Shown here in pieces: positions 1 to 12,736 of a DNA stretch of 64,000 nt. The notes beneath the pieces were generated by a model. That model was not told the origin of the DNA and ran no database searches. It was given only the letters and a program-made list of their open reading frames with translations. The position numbers and the translations under genes are program-made. Source of the DNA: Cerrena zonata (lineage: Eukaryota > Basidiomycota > Agaricomycetes > Polyporales > Cerrenaceae); NCBI GenBank assembly GCA_038087015.1, contig JASBNA010000014.1, positions 248,001-312,000 on the forward strand, in the 5' to 3' direction. Position 1 is the stretch's first letter; each line of letters starts with the position of its first letter.

Positions 1-1775
1 TCTACCTTCAACATCCCATTCCACGGAGTTGGATGTGATTCGACGTGAGAAGATGAGCTGGGAGGATATATCGATACAAGCTTCGAAAATAATTTCCTTC
101 ATTGGTATATTTCTCGTCTCACGCTCAACGTACATTTTGTTTATACGCCACATTATATTACAGATTTGGCTGGCCATGAGAGGTACCTCAAAACCACATT
201 ATACGGCCTGACGTCTGGGGCTCCCTCGTGTGTTCTTCTCATCGTAGGAGGAAATGCCGGGTTAATCGGCATGTCCAAAGAGCATCTAGCCATTTCGCTG
301 GCGTTAAGTGTTCCGGTCGTTGTTTGCATCACCAAAGTAAGTTAACTCATTATCGAACTTACCTCTATCTCGGTGTTGGAAAGATGCGAATACCTAATTT
401 AACGTTCAGATTGATATGACCCCTGCACCTAAACTGCAAGAAACTATCCAACAAGTGACAAAAATTCTCAAGAGCCGAGGTTGCGGTAAAACACCAGTCT
501 TCGTTAAGTCAGCCGAAACCGCTGTAGAACTCTCGCAGACTTTCGCCAAGGAACGGTATGCACCCTTTCACATCTTCCCGCTCTCACCCTCAATCTCACG
601 TTCTAACTCAACATCATTATTTCCATAGGCTATGCCCAGTCTTCCAGCTATCCAACGTCACCGGAGAGGGTCTAGACTACGTAAGTTCCAGACACCATCA
701 ACTAACTAACTGATCCAAATACCCTCCATACATAATTCAGTTACGAACTTTCCTAAATTTGCTTCCCCCTAGTGAAGGCGACACTGAGAAGTTCCTAGCC
801 GACCAACCTCTTGAGGTAAGTTCAAAGCGGCTCCTCTTTCGCTTCTTTAAGCGCATATCCACATTCAATCGAGTCTGACACGTTTTGCCAATTCTATAAT
901 AGTATTGTGTGACTGAGGTTTGGTAAGCTGATTATACTCCACTCTCGGGGCGCCTTCGATCTGACTTTTCTACCCTTATATCACCGTAGGTCAGTACCAT
1001 ATGTGGGTACAGTGGTCGACGGGATCGTCAATTCAGGGAAGATTAAGGCTGGAGATGCAGTGATGATTGGGCCAGACTCGAACGGCAATTTTGAAACTAC
1101 CATGGTCAAATCGATACAACGTAAAAGGTAAATTTCACGATCCACCCTAAATGAATTAATGTCCCCTCTGATGTGATTGGAAATTTGTGAAGGGCCCCAG
1201 TAAATGGCGCGGAGGCTGGCCAATGTGTCTCAATGGCGTTAAAGAGAATGAGGCGAGCTGCGGTACGGAAAGGGATGGTTGTGGTTCATAAGACCGAGAC
1301 CCCGCCACGCGCCATTAGACGGTTCGAAGGACAGGTCTTGATTCTTTAGTAAGTATTTTTAGTCAGGATATTAGGCTTCGCCGAGCTGACCGGGTACTTT
1401 TTTGGAAAGTCATAATACCACTTTGCAGAGAAATTACCAGGCCATGTTGCATTGTGGAGTACGTCTTGGACCTCGTCTTGTGATAACCTTGTTTGGAGTG
1501 GCACTAATTTGTATACAATCATATTTGTAGGCTATCAGGCAGACAGTGCGGATAATCTCCATGGATCATCCGCAGGGTGTTCTTCGTACCGGAGATCGTG
1601 CGACCGTAACATTTGAGTTTATCTCTCACCCTGAGTTTATCAAGGAGGGTATGAAGTTGCTGTTCCGAGAGGGGAAGACCAAGGTTTGTGATTTATTCAC
1701 CCTACCTTCGAGAATGTCGAATTGAGCTTTGCGTTTGTACTTTAGGGACTTGGCGTCATCACCAAGCTGCTGTGA
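1..1775 (+). CDS. GTPBP1/GTPBP2-like translational GTPase, 3' part
   Basis: Partial gene: the 5' end lies left of the window. About eleven exons can be joined (for example 164-336, 410-555, 629-680, 741-815, 903-922, 990-1127, 1193-1348, 1410-1458, 1531-1683, 1746-1775). The first readable residues are ISFI followed by [15 protein letters not shown], the switch-II DxxG region of an EF-Tu-like GTPase, then [11 protein letters not shown] (the NKxD-type motif as TKID) and domain 2/3 beta-barrels with [13 protein letters not shown], typical of the GTPBP1/2 family. These proteins are linked to ribosome rescue and mRNA surveillance in animals; the fungal role is inferred. The P-loop is outside the window. 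The frame ends at TGA 1773-1775. Confidence 0.9.
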
Positions 1776-2630
1776 AACAGTTCACGTCAGTTTGCGGTGT
1801 CCTTATTATGGAAATGATGTGTGTTTGGGCGGCGAAGGAAATAACACGGAACTCATTCATATGTACCTTCGGATGGAATGTTGTAAAACTATGTACATGT
1901 ATTGTGTGTATGAATGAGACGCTGTTGTAGTATGATCTTTGGGACCCGATGCTGTGAGGCAGTGACGGAAGAATACGGGCATGTCGAGACTTCTGGCGTT
2001 CCACAACGCCTGCCATATATGGGTCCGGCCTGCTAAGTTTGATCGACCAAGGTCACACGCGAGGTCAGAGTGTCAGTTTAGTCCTCAACCATTCAGTTCT
2101 GAGTTCACGCAGACTTCTTTCTTACCGACCACGAACCTACTCTTATTCAACTACAAGGTACCATTCTCTCACATCAGCTATAGGGTCCACACGGAGACCT
2201 TTCGGGACGCGAAGGAAGCGGATTCTCATAAGCTTATGGCAGAAACCCATTGTATCCCGGGTTCTACCTTCCCACCTCATAAGCTATGGCGACATTGGCC
2301 AACGATAAACCTTTGCGGGGCCCCAATATATATTATAATACAGTTTATCTTGTCTTTGCAGATGATTCTTTCTTCAGGAGTCAGTCAGATTCGATCTATA
2401 AGCTTATCCCGTGCCCAAACCCGATCATAAGATAAGCACGCAAGTAGGTCTTTCTTCAGCTCTATACAAAGGCATCCGGTCCAATTTCATATCGAAGCAC
2501 GTCGGTTTCATGCGGATGAAGCGCCATCTTGGTGTTTCTCCGTGTCGTAGCCTTATAATACTGACAATCTTCCCTACCCAAGAGTTACTACGAACTAGCT
2601 CGACGCTGTTGTCTTGTAGCTTCAGCAACC
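1776..2630. promoter_or_regulatory. niiA upstream region with GATA motifs
   Basis: This 855 bp spacer separates the GTPase from nitrite reductase. I see no convincing gene in it. It carries GATA-type motifs: TTATCT at 2345-2350, CTTATC at 2403-2408 and GATAAG at 2431-2436, the last two inverted and 22 bp apart, about 200 bp before the niiA ATG. GATA factors of the AreA/NIT2 type drive nitrogen-assimilation genes in fungi, so a nitrogen-control role is plausible but inferred from motif and position only. Confidence 0.45.
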
Positions 2631-5600
2631 ATGTCGCGCAAAACGATATTCGTGGTTGGCCTGGGCATGGTTGGGATAGGTATGTGGATACTCTGGTCGT
2701 CTCTGAATGTTGGGCGCGTACTGATTAAGCCAATCGGAAAGCTTTCATTGAAAAGTTGCTGAATCTTGATCAGAGTGGTAAATATAGGATCGTCACCTGT
2801 GGCGAAGAAATATACCGTATGCTATGTGCTATCATCTCTAATCTGAGAGCTCTCGTTGACGTTATTTCAAGTCGCGTATAACCGCGTTGCTCTCACTGAG
2901 TACTTCCAACATCGCAATGTCGAGAAGTTGTACTTGAATCAAGGTATATACCTAATCGGCGTTCCGTAGATGGTTTCTAATGTTGATCCTTCATAGCCGA
3001 TTGGTATGAGAAGCAAGACCCAGAACGCTTCGTCTTCTATGTCGGAGAAACCGTCACTTCGATCGACACGGAAGGCAAGAGCGTAACTACCGACAAGGGT
3101 CGAACAATACCCTACGACTATTGCGTTGTTACAACAGGATCCAACGCTACCGTGCCAAGCTACGTTGATACTAACCTGCAAGGTGTCTTTGTCTATCGTA
3201 ATATCTCCGACCTCAATCGACTCTTGGAGTATGCCGAGACCGAGCATGTTAAAGACGGAAAGGTAGTTCGTAACTCGCTGGGCTTCGCGAGTAGTTTGTC
3301 TAACCCGTACTGAAAGGCCGCTGTAATTGGTGGCGGTCTGTTAGGCTTAGAAGCTGCTAAAGCGGTATACGATCTGGAGAGCATCAAGGACGTGACCATC
3401 GTTAACCGAAGTGCATTTCCTCTTTCGCGACAACTGGATGACCAAGGAGGCGAGATTGTCCTTCGCCGCATTGAATCCATGGGCGTCGAAGTCCTCACCA
3501 AGGCTTCCGTCAAACGTATCATTTCTGCTGATGGTGCACTTAGCGGGCTCGAGCTGGAAGATGGCACCGTTGTGGACTGCCAGGTTGCTATCTGGGCAAT
3601 TGGTATCACGCCGCGTGATGATCTTGCTGCAGCTTCTGGTATTCGTTGTGACGAAAGTCATGGTGTCATTGTTGATGACCAGTTGCGAACAAGTGCTCCA
3701 GACGTCTTTGCCATTGGTGAATGTGCGAAATGGAGAGGTAATACTTATGGCCTGATTGCTCCTGGTGTCGAGATGGCCGATATTCTGGCATTCAACTTCA
3801 CTCAGACACAGACAGAAGTTGGTAGCTTCGAGCCTAGGAAGATGGTAAGACCACACAGCTCTAAAGCTAGAACTTCTTCTTAATCACGCATATATCCTCA
3901 GAACAGCCCGGATTTGTCCACCAAACTCAAGCTGATGGGCGTCGATGTGGCTTCGTTTGGTGACTTCTTTGCAGAGAAACGTCGCCTGAATACCAAGCGA
4001 GTCGTTCAGCCTGTCGTACCCACACCAACGGATGTCCCACCGAAACCGAGGGATGCATCATCGCCTAAGAAACGACACGGAGCTGCAGCCGCCGCCGAAG
4101 GACCAATTGAGACGATGAGCTATCGTGACCCATTCGCCGGTGTGTACAAAAAATATATCTTCAGTGCCGATGGTAAATACCTTATTGGAGGTATGATGGT
4201 TGGCGATACCTCGGACTACATTAAACTTGTTGCTATCGTTAAAAAGAAGGTGACTCAACTGAATCCGTCGTACTGCGCTATATACTCACGAATGACCTAG
4301 AAACCACTTGAAGTTCCCCCATCTCAATTTCTCGGGACGAGTAGCGGAGGCGATGAGAGTGGTGCCGATTTGGACGATGATACTCAAATTTGCAGTTGTC
4401 ACAATGTCACCAAAGGTGGGATCGTGCAATGCGTCAATGATGGGATCGTGACTATCGACGGCATTAAGAAGAAGACGAAAGCAGGGACCGGATGTGGTGG
4501 TTGTATGCCACTGGTAACCAATATTTTCAAGGTAAGATCTCACGGACAGTCAGTATATATGAAGCTAACTTTTGTCAATCAGGCTGCGATGTCAAAAGCT
4601 GGTCACGCAGTATCGAACAACTTGTGTTCCCACTTTGCTATGTCCCGAGCAGATCTCTTCAACGTGGTTCGGTATGTCTCACTTATATGCATCCTATTTT
4701 TCAATACTTAGTTTTATCAACAGGGTCAAGAAACTGAAAACCTTCACTGATATCATGGGAGCAGTTGGTATCAGAGCAGATTCTCTTGGTTGTGAGATTT
4801 GTAAACCAACGATTGGGAGTATTCTATCGTCCCTTTACAATGAACATGTCATGGCGCCTGCACACCATTCGTACGCGATTTAATTATACTTTGTCTCCTC
4901 TAGCTGACCACTTGTCTTGATTAGAAACCAGGACACAAATGATCGTTTCATGGCTAACATTCAACGAAATGGAACTTTCTCAGTTGTACCCCGAATTGCA
5001 GCAGGAGAGGTTTGTCTTTTTGCAATATTTGGGAAAACGACGTTCTGACTCTCTAGTAGATTACACCAGACAAATTGATCGTACTCGGAGAAGTTGCTAA
5101 GAAATGTTCGTCCTAATTCGATCAAATGTGTCCACTTAGGTTCACACTTATCTGTCACAGATGGCTTGTATACAAAGATCACAGGTGGTCAGCGTGTTGA
5201 TCTTTTCGGTGCCCAGAAGGCAGACCTTCCTACCATCTGGAAGGAATTTGTTGATGCTGGTTTCGAGAGTGGACATGCTTACGGTAACATCTCCACAACT
5301 GTCTTATCATAACACAGATACTTACACCAATCGTACAGGCAAGGCTCTCCGAACAGTCAAATCTTGTGTCGGAACTTCATGGTGTCGTTACGGTATCGGC
5401 GACTCTGTAGGAAGTATGTCTTACCCTTTAGTCTTCACTTTTGACAAACTGACACGATTGAAGTGGCCATACAGTTGGAAGAACGTTACAAGGGTGTCCG
5501 TTCGCCACACAAAATCAAGGGAGGCGTTAGTGGATGTGTACGTGAATGTGCCGAGGCGCAGAGCAAGGACTTCGGTCTCATCGCCACTGACAAGGGCTGG

Positions 5601-6923
5601 AATGGTATGTCTCATATGGAATTTTTTTAATCCTTTCATATAAGTGTATTGAACATCCTATAGTGTACATATGTGGAAATGGAGGAGCGAATCCTCGCCA
5701 TGCAACGCTTCTCGCGAAAGACGTTCCGCCGTCTCAAGTCATCAGGGTCATCGATCGTTTCCTCATGTATTACATCAGGACAGCGGATAAGTTGATGCGT
5801 ACTGCCCGATGGCTCGAGAATATGGAGGGCGGAATTGAGGTAACGTACCATCATTTATTATTATAAGTCATTCATTGATGTTCTTGTAGAAATTGCGGAA
5901 AGTGATTTTGGATGATGAACTAGGTATTTGCGAAGACCTAGATCGGGAGATGGATGCGCTCGTTGGAACGTATTATGATGAGTGGAAAGAAGTTGTCAAT
6001 GACCCCGAGAAGCAAAAGCAATTCCGACAATTTGTGAACACGGTATGAGTTTGCCTCTATCCGATATTATCTTCCCTTTACCTGAGTGTATATTGTAGGA
6101 TGAACGAAGGTCTCAGACCGAACAAATCGTTGAACGTGGTCAGACACGACCTGCAGATTGGCAAAAGGAAACGCAATCTGTCCGTCTAAGCCAGAACGAC
6201 ATCCAAGAGGCAAAGGAGAACTGGAAGTGGCGCAAACTGGCCACAGTTGGTGATCTCCAGCCCACAGAAATCGGAACTACGTAGGTCATTTGAATCTTCT
6301 GAGCATGAACCTAGCTTATTTTTATGATTATAGCTCGGTCGCTGTTAAATATGGTGATAGTCAACTTGCTATCTTCCACGTGCCTCACAGAGGCTATTAC
6401 GCCGTGCAACAGGTGAGATCCGCCTATCATCATATTTATCAGGGATCAAGCATTCAGTATCAAATATTCTAACCACTAACATTACATCGTAGATGTGTCC
6501 GCATAAACGTGCCTTCGTTCTAGAGCATGGTATAGTTGGAGATGATCCAAACACAGGATCAGTCTACGTATCCTGTAAGTCAATACACCTTCTTCCATAC
6601 TCATCTATTAATCATTCTACCCACACCTAGGCCCCATGCATAAACGGAACTTTGCCCTAGACTCTGGTGCTTGCTTGAATGACGACAACTATAGTGTCAT
6701 CACTTTCGAGGCGAAGGCCGAAGGTGATGATATCATGCTTCTGCTCCCAGAACCTGCCGTGCTTGATGATGTGATTGGGACGAGCAAATGGATGGTTAGG
6801 CAAGCAACGCGGGAAACGAAACAGAGAGGGGGTGAGAGTATCGAGATCGTTGGCCCGGGCGATGAAAGTGTGTCGAAGGATCCTACTCCTAGTCTTTGTG
6901 GGAACCACGCACTGGAGTGGTAA
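2631..6923 (+). CDS. niiA: Assimilatory nitrite reductase [NAD(P)H], siroheme/Rieske type
   Basis: Multi-exon gene for a protein of roughly 1,100 residues that reduces nitrite to ammonium in the cytosol. The start MSRKTIFVVGLGMVG opens an FAD-binding Rossmann domain; a second NAD(P)-binding motif reads AVIGGGLLGLEAAKAVYDL. A BFD-like [2Fe-2S] module follows (CSCHNV and later GCGGC). The siroheme/4Fe-4S half has TKITGGQRVDLFGA, then CVGTSWC and CVREC, which supply the four cluster cysteines, and YICGNGGANPRHA. The C-terminus is a NirD-like Rieske domain with CPHKR and CPMHKRNF (C-x-H and C-x2-H). Reading frame is intact across many short introns; one donor is GTTCGT. The TAA stop is 6921-6923. 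No nitrate reductase or nitrate transporter flanks it. Confidence 0.95.
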
Positions 6924-7737
6924 GAAGATTTGAAGAATGGTGATAGTATGCTCTGCCTCTGTCAGTAATAGCAAATACAATGTTACCCTGTAGGCTATCT
7001 GTATGTACTGGTACGTGTGGTGGAAACGCACGTAGCTCTGACCTCACGGGGGTTCGCGTTGAGTGCACTGGCACAGCATTGTGGCGTTTATGTTTGTTTC
7101 CCGCTAAGGCCAGTTTGTAGCCTTTTGAATATCACTGACAAGTATCACCGCCTTTATCGATGTTCTGATTTGACTGACAAGGTTTCCGATATTTTTGTCA
7201 CAAATACAGGGATACAGCATCGACCCTGAGCTTCGAAGGGTCTAGGGATGGTCACGATGAAAGATACTGACGGTACTCGCACTCGGATTTCCGTACTCTC
7301 TCCGCCCTATTTCTTTCACAGTATCGCCATAGAAATAAGTCTATTCTGTAGTTACCATTGTTCTCGTCATCCACAATTATACCCTAGATCCACATACGCC
7401 TCGTAGATCCCAATGTTTTCAGACAAATAGATCTAGATTAGCCGTACGGATATAAATACAGCATGGGCGATGATCATAATTCCCTGGTTTCAGTCCTCTC
7501 TCTTCAACTTGGTACTTCAATCTGTTTGTAAGAAGTCTCCTCCAGCCCCCTGCTGAGTGCTCAATCAAGAGCTAGACAGGGAGGCTGTGGCCAAGATTCC
7601 TTATTAGAGTACTATCAGCGCTGAAACCCAGGCCCCGAACAGGTGTTCAGGTTTGCACTGTGCACAGTTATCTTCTGTTAGGTCCGTGCCCAAGTACAGA
7701 CCATCGATAGCAAGGCTCCAACTTGCTTCTTGCATTC
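6924..7737. other. Intergenic, RING ligase promoter
   Basis: No gene recognised. A TATA-like element TATAAATA lies at 7451-7458, about 280 bp upstream of the next start codon, and could serve the RING gene. Confidence 0.35.
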
Positions 7738-9758
7738 ATGGACTCCGTTTCGTTAACTGCTGATGACAACGCTATCCGGAGGGTACGATCAACAGGAGAC
7801 GTTCCCGAGTCCCTTCCACGCCCAGGACGAGCCCAAGGATCCCAGCGCCGCTCGGATGGGTCTGGCAGTACTTCTCTTTCAATAGCTACTACTCCTACGT
7901 TTGGCTCGATTGGAACTTCGTCTCTGCGGTCTAGTACTACTCCTGATACTCTTCCTAGCCTTGTGGGATCGGGATCGTCTACTCAGCGGGATGGGATGCC
8001 TCGACCTCAAGCAGAACAAAGACCGACCACGACTCAACCACGCCGTCCTGCTGAGCGCACAGGATGGGTGGGTATGATTATGACCTTCCTAGGATACGAT
8101 GGTCCCGGTGCAAGAGCCAGAAGGGAGTTGCTATCCATGATATTTGCTCTTTCCTCGTATTTTGTTCAGGTGTGCTTTTCTCATATATCCCCTGAGAGTA
8201 AATCCTTATCCTTGTGTAGTTTGTGGTTATAGTCACCTTATTGGCATTCTCTGCACACCATGAAAGTACTACTAGACCAGGCGTAAATGAATGGGATGCT
8301 TGCGGAAAGCCTCTTGGCGTGTGGAACTCACTTTGGATCATCCGCCTTGCCTTGGTAGCCACCTTGGCGTACTGGGGCTGGAGACGAGATCGTGCAAGGC
8401 AAGCTATGTGAGCGCTTACAATGAACTGAAACTATTCCCTTTGAACGTGAACTCATGCTCCATGTGGCGCAGTGTCGACCAAAGTCGTAATCGCCGGGAC
8501 CCTGAACTGGGCGATCGTGATCGCATTCCACCACTACCACCTTTCAACAGTCAAGCTCGTACAAATCAAACCCCTCCTTACGACCGGTATGGAACACAGG
8601 GTGGTCGAATCCCTACTCAAGCTAGTGAAGTTATCTTACCAAACACGCATCTATATAATCGGTACCTTATTTTCTCCACTTCCCAAAAAAGCATATGTGC
8701 CTATTGAACTTTTAGGTTGTCCCATCTTACGTCTTTAATGTCACTCGTCTGGTTCTTAACAGCTCACGTTTTGGAATATACCTCGGTCAACACATGCCGG
8801 CACTCCTCTCCTCATCTTTGGTGGTTGACCTTCGGTATCCTATGCACACTCTACTTGATGATACTCGAGATATTTATTTTGGGCCTGCTTGTTTTCATAC
8901 TCGGACCTGTGCTCTACGTATGTGGAATTCTAACGACCGGCGGTTATACCTACGTTTTACCTGACATATCCTCGATAGCTTACATGGAACCTCTTCCTCC
9001 TCTGTATTGGACGACACCCGTTACAAAACCCCCATTTCATCAAGCCCGAGATCGGAAAGCTCTCAAAGACGATAGTGGATCAAATACCGCTCGTCTTATA
9101 CATCCCGGCACCACCGGATACCGAAGGATCACCAATAACAGTGCCCCCTTCCGTGTACACGTATCCCCCGAAGCCGCCAGCTGCGACCCCGCCAAAACGC
9201 CGGTTTGCATTCTTGAGACGTTCCAAGAAAGGAGAGGCCTCCAAGACTGGAAACGATGATAAGAATTCCAAAGGCAAGAAGGCGTCGTCAGAAGCTGACA
9301 AGTCAAAGACTTGGGAAGACAATTGGGAACATGGAGAATACCCATTCGTCAGGCTTGAAGGTAACCGAGCGACTTGTGCGATTTGCCTCATGGACTTCGA
9401 GGAACCGAAGAGGGTCCATGGCGAATCCACAGATCAGACTAATCAAGAAACGAAAGATGAACAGGATACGCCAGTACAAGAAGGAGCTCACGAAGTACAA
9501 GTAGATGAGGTCACCGAAGACGACCGTCTCCGGCTAGAAGATGCTGGCGATGGTCCTCAACCACTACGACTGTTGGCATGCGGCCATGTTTTCCATGTGT
9601 GTTCCATTTGGTCAAATGTGCACTATTTTACTGATCAAATTCTGTAGCAAACGTGTGTGGATCCATGGCTTATTGACGTATCTGGACGATGTCCAGTATG
9701 TCAACGGGCTGTTGAAACACCCAAACCTCCAACGAAGAAGCGATCTGGGTCCTCATGA
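7738..9758 (+). CDS. Membrane-anchored RING-H2 E3 ubiquitin ligase
   Basis: Five exons join into one frame. The N-terminus (MDSVSLTADDNAIRR) is Ser/Thr/Pro-rich and hydrophilic. Four or five hydrophobic segments follow: around ELLSMIFALSSYFVQFVVIV, LWIIRLALVATLAYW, LTSLMSLVWFLTAHVLEY and a long stretch ending FILGLLVFILGPVLY. After a Pro-rich and basic linker comes a C-terminal RING-H2 finger: CAICLMDF, an acidic spacer of about 80 residues, LACGHVFHQTCVDPW and GRCPVCQRAV. The eight ligands fit C3H2C3, but the first loop is unusually long because of the inserted acidic stretch. Predicted role is ubiquitin transfer at an internal membrane; substrate unknown. Stop TGA 9756-9758. Confidence 0.9.
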
Positions 9759-10466
9759 GTATAAAATAAAGATTGCAGCTATGTCTATGAAGTTAACGAT
9801 TTTCTTTCCTAGGTGTTTTTCTTGTTGCTCCGTGTACAATACTATTCAGTCGCTCTCGATGAATTACCTTCTTTTTTGTCGTGTCTGCTTTACGTTTCTA
9901 GTAGTAGTGTATCATGATCCGTTCCTTGGTATGTACATTAGATAGCTCTTTCAAATACGATCGTTCCGGTTAGTGTACATTACTTCGTGGCAGGATGATT
10001 GACTAGGCGTAAGTCTTGATATGACCTTGCAATTTATGCGTTGCGAGTCACAACGAGCTATCATTTCGCTGTTACAGCACTTGAGGGCAAGCCTGAGAGT
10101 TGTATGACGATGTCAGCGAATTTGAATGATCTGAGTAACATGACAAAATACTACTAATATGGTTAGGGTTAGTCAGAGCCAATGTCATTTATTTATTCGC
10201 CGGTACCCCACACAGTGTGGGGTACCTGCACTTACTATTTCACGATGACATTGACTTGACTATGGACTTGGATTCTGATTAGCTTGCTTGATCTAGTCAA
10301 GGACGATGTAGTCCAATTACTGTAGTCGACTGGTGTAGCGGTACGGAGCATTAGTCGGCGGGTGTGAAGTAGATCATGAATCAAACCGGTTTCACTTTTC
10401 GGATCCAGTTTGACAATTTTCCATTTCCCATTGAAACGAAGTTATACATGATTATCACGTCCAGAG
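9759..10466. other. Convergent intergenic region
   Basis: Lies between the 3' ends of the RING ligase and the sulfite-oxidase-like gene. No gene recognised. Its only notable structure is the palindrome annotated separately. Confidence 0.5.
10202..10226. repeat. Perfect 12-bp inverted repeat with one-base centre
   Basis: GGTACCCCACAC at 10202-10213 is followed by a single A (10214) and its exact reverse complement GTGTGGGGTACC at 10215-10226. It sits between two convergent genes, so a role in 3'-end formation, a protein-binding palindrome, or a mobile-element scar are all possible. Confidence 0.9.
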
Positions 10467-12736
10467 TCAGTTGAGAGGCTCCCTGGGATTCTTTGCGAAT
10501 GCAGCATCATAAGATTCTCTGCTCTCCAGAGCGAACTCCAGCGGTTTCGAGATAGGAGTGAACGTTTCGCCTCTTTCTGCAAGTTGCTTGAGACGCAACT
10601 GTGTCAAAGGTCTCGTGCGATTGACACTGTACAACTTGATGCGATGACAAGAGGACGTGACATGGAGATCCCAGCTACGAAAGAAAATATGTCAATACTA
10701 CAAACTTGAAAGGATTGGTTGCATCTATTCTTACTTCCAAGCAGAACGTATAAAGGTAGGTTCAGTGTTGTTGGAAGAATCCCAAGTTCGCACGACAAAT
10801 TCAAGCCATCCTTCGGCATCGACAGGAACCTCGATCTTCCATAAACGCCAAGCATGGTAATGCTAGAAAGGTTGTTATAGTGTGACGCTATATGCCTCAA
10901 GGTTGGGAGTTCGGGTTGTAACTCACCTTCTCTGTCATATCTTCAGGTGCACATGCATACCAGACATGACCTCTGTCACCAGATGATGGTTAGAATCATT
11001 TAGAGTAGAACCCGGCGTACTTACCCGTCAGGACTTATTTCAACCCTTTCCACCCAGTTGCCTCCACCGCTATAGGACCATCCTTGCAGCTTGATAGAAC
11101 CGTCGTGAATAATAACGTCTCTGTCTCTGGGAGACATGATGGCACTCCTAAGCAATAACGCTACATCAGCGCACGACCAATTGAGGTGTATTGCAAGAAC
11201 TTACGAAACTGGCATCTGCTGGATGGAGAACCCGTTGCTGACGAGGGTGTTGTGTTTTCCGATCTATAATAGTCCAAGTATTATTTTATATTTTATTGCA
11301 CTCATCAATAAAAATAAATACCTGCTGAGAATAATACAGATATTCCTGACGTTGAACAGGACCGTAACTAGGCACCGATAGTGCATTAATCTTGTATACC
11401 CATTTGCAGCTTCTCGCGCCGATATAACCTGTGACGACAAGTCGAAGAGGACCTCCATGAATCTTGGGCAAGGGTTTGCCGTTCATTTCCCAGGCGAGCA
11501 AGACTTCTTCATTCTGTCGGACTTTGCGGTAAGGGACTGACACGGCATAGTTGTAGACTTCCAATTTCCTGAAAGACGTGGTCATTAATGTAAGGAGGCT
11601 GAGAGTGGGAAGAAGAGACGTACTTGAAGTAGGTATCGGCACCGATGAACTCGAGATGTTTGCATTCGGGCAGCACTCCACCGCACGCTTTCTTGAGGAC
11701 CTTCTTGAGAGGAACGCCACGGTATACAGCTGTACCACTGGGGTCATTCAGTATAAAAATAAAGAAGGTGGGGACCTCGAATCCTTACATCGCGCCTTCC
11801 CCCCATGGGGCATTAATGACTGCAAAAATTGAATAAAGCAAATCAGACGGTAGGAGTAATAGACGTACGTTCATCTCCATCACCAGGATAGAGAGCAATT
11901 TGTTCTACACGTCGGGTACCACTGCACTGAATTGTGACCGTTACTTCTTCCTGACTTTATGGGGAATAATCAATATTAATGACGGTTGGTAGGTGAAAAG
12001 GAACAGAACAACGTACGGAAATTGTTCGGGATCTTTGAGGTCACTAAGATAAATCCTAGTTGGATTTTTGACCAAACCACCAACGTCAAAGTAGAAAGCT
12101 TCCGGGTCGATGTCGGGTACACCTCCGTGGTTCCGGATGCTAAACCAGTCCATAGTTATTTTTTTGCTGAATATTATATAAGGCAGAGTTGGACATACAA
12201 ATGATACTTGTTATCAGTCAGCTTGTCTTCCATGACATGATTGAATCTCGTTTCGCCATTGTAAGGAAAGTCCAAAACATGGAGCATGTCTTCTTTCTCG
12301 GTTTGGACCATCTCCCAACTATAGTCGACGATACTCTTGAGGCCTAGAGCTTCATGGTACTCCTTCCAGCGATGCCCGATAAGGATTGGGTTCGTTTTGG
12401 GAAGTGGGTCTTGTTGGAATTCTGAAACCGAGCATGAGTATAATACCAGGAAAAATATAAATAATAAGGAATAGTAAGTTAGCTCTAGCGAAGAAAACAT
12501 ACCGGGTATAGGAGTGAATTGTTTAGTCTTGAGAAATTCGGAAGCCATAGCCTTCCTCTCGTCATTGCCTTCCCACTCGACAAACCTGTTCCATATTATT
12601 CACGTTAGGAAATTCCACTACCAATTCTACTTCCACAGGTGGAGACTTACCCTTTCCATCCCAATCGCTCCTCAGGAAAGAGTTGTTTGATGGGAACACC
12701 ACGGAAAGTTTCCTCTTGTTCGTCTTTAACCGTCAT
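10467..12736 (-). CDS. Sulfite-oxidase-like molybdopterin enzyme (no heme domain)
   Basis: Start is MTVKDEQEETFRGVPIK. The Moco-binding fold is recognisable from RNHGGVPDIDP, then TVTIQCSGTRR, whose Cys is at the position of the Mo-ligating cysteine of the QCAGNRR motif, then NAPWGEGAIGTAVYRGV and KIHGGPLRLVVTGYIGARSCKWV. The C-terminal Mo-cofactor dimerisation domain contains WSYSGGGNWVERVEISPDG and ends FAKNPREPLN. There is no cytochrome b5 domain and no FAD/NADH reductase part, so this matches plant-type sulfite oxidase rather than vertebrate sulfite oxidase or nitrate reductase. Expected activity is sulfite to sulfate oxidation; a different substrate cannot be excluded. No clear mitochondrial presequence is visible. 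Several short introns; frame intact. Confidence 0.9.

Noticed and set aside
8717..9259. 180-codon frame in the RING gene
   Set aside because: Its first half is a true exon, but past the donor after FILGPVLY it reads intron and the wrong frame; splicing to LTWNLFLLCIG is better.
11286..11747. Continuous 153-codon minus-strand frame
   Set aside because: It is part of the sulfite-oxidase-like gene with introns read through at both ends, not a separate gene.
2631..12736. Nitrate assimilation cluster
   Set aside because: The molybdoenzyme lacks the cytochrome b5 and FAD domains of nitrate reductase, a RING gene intervenes, and no transporter is present.
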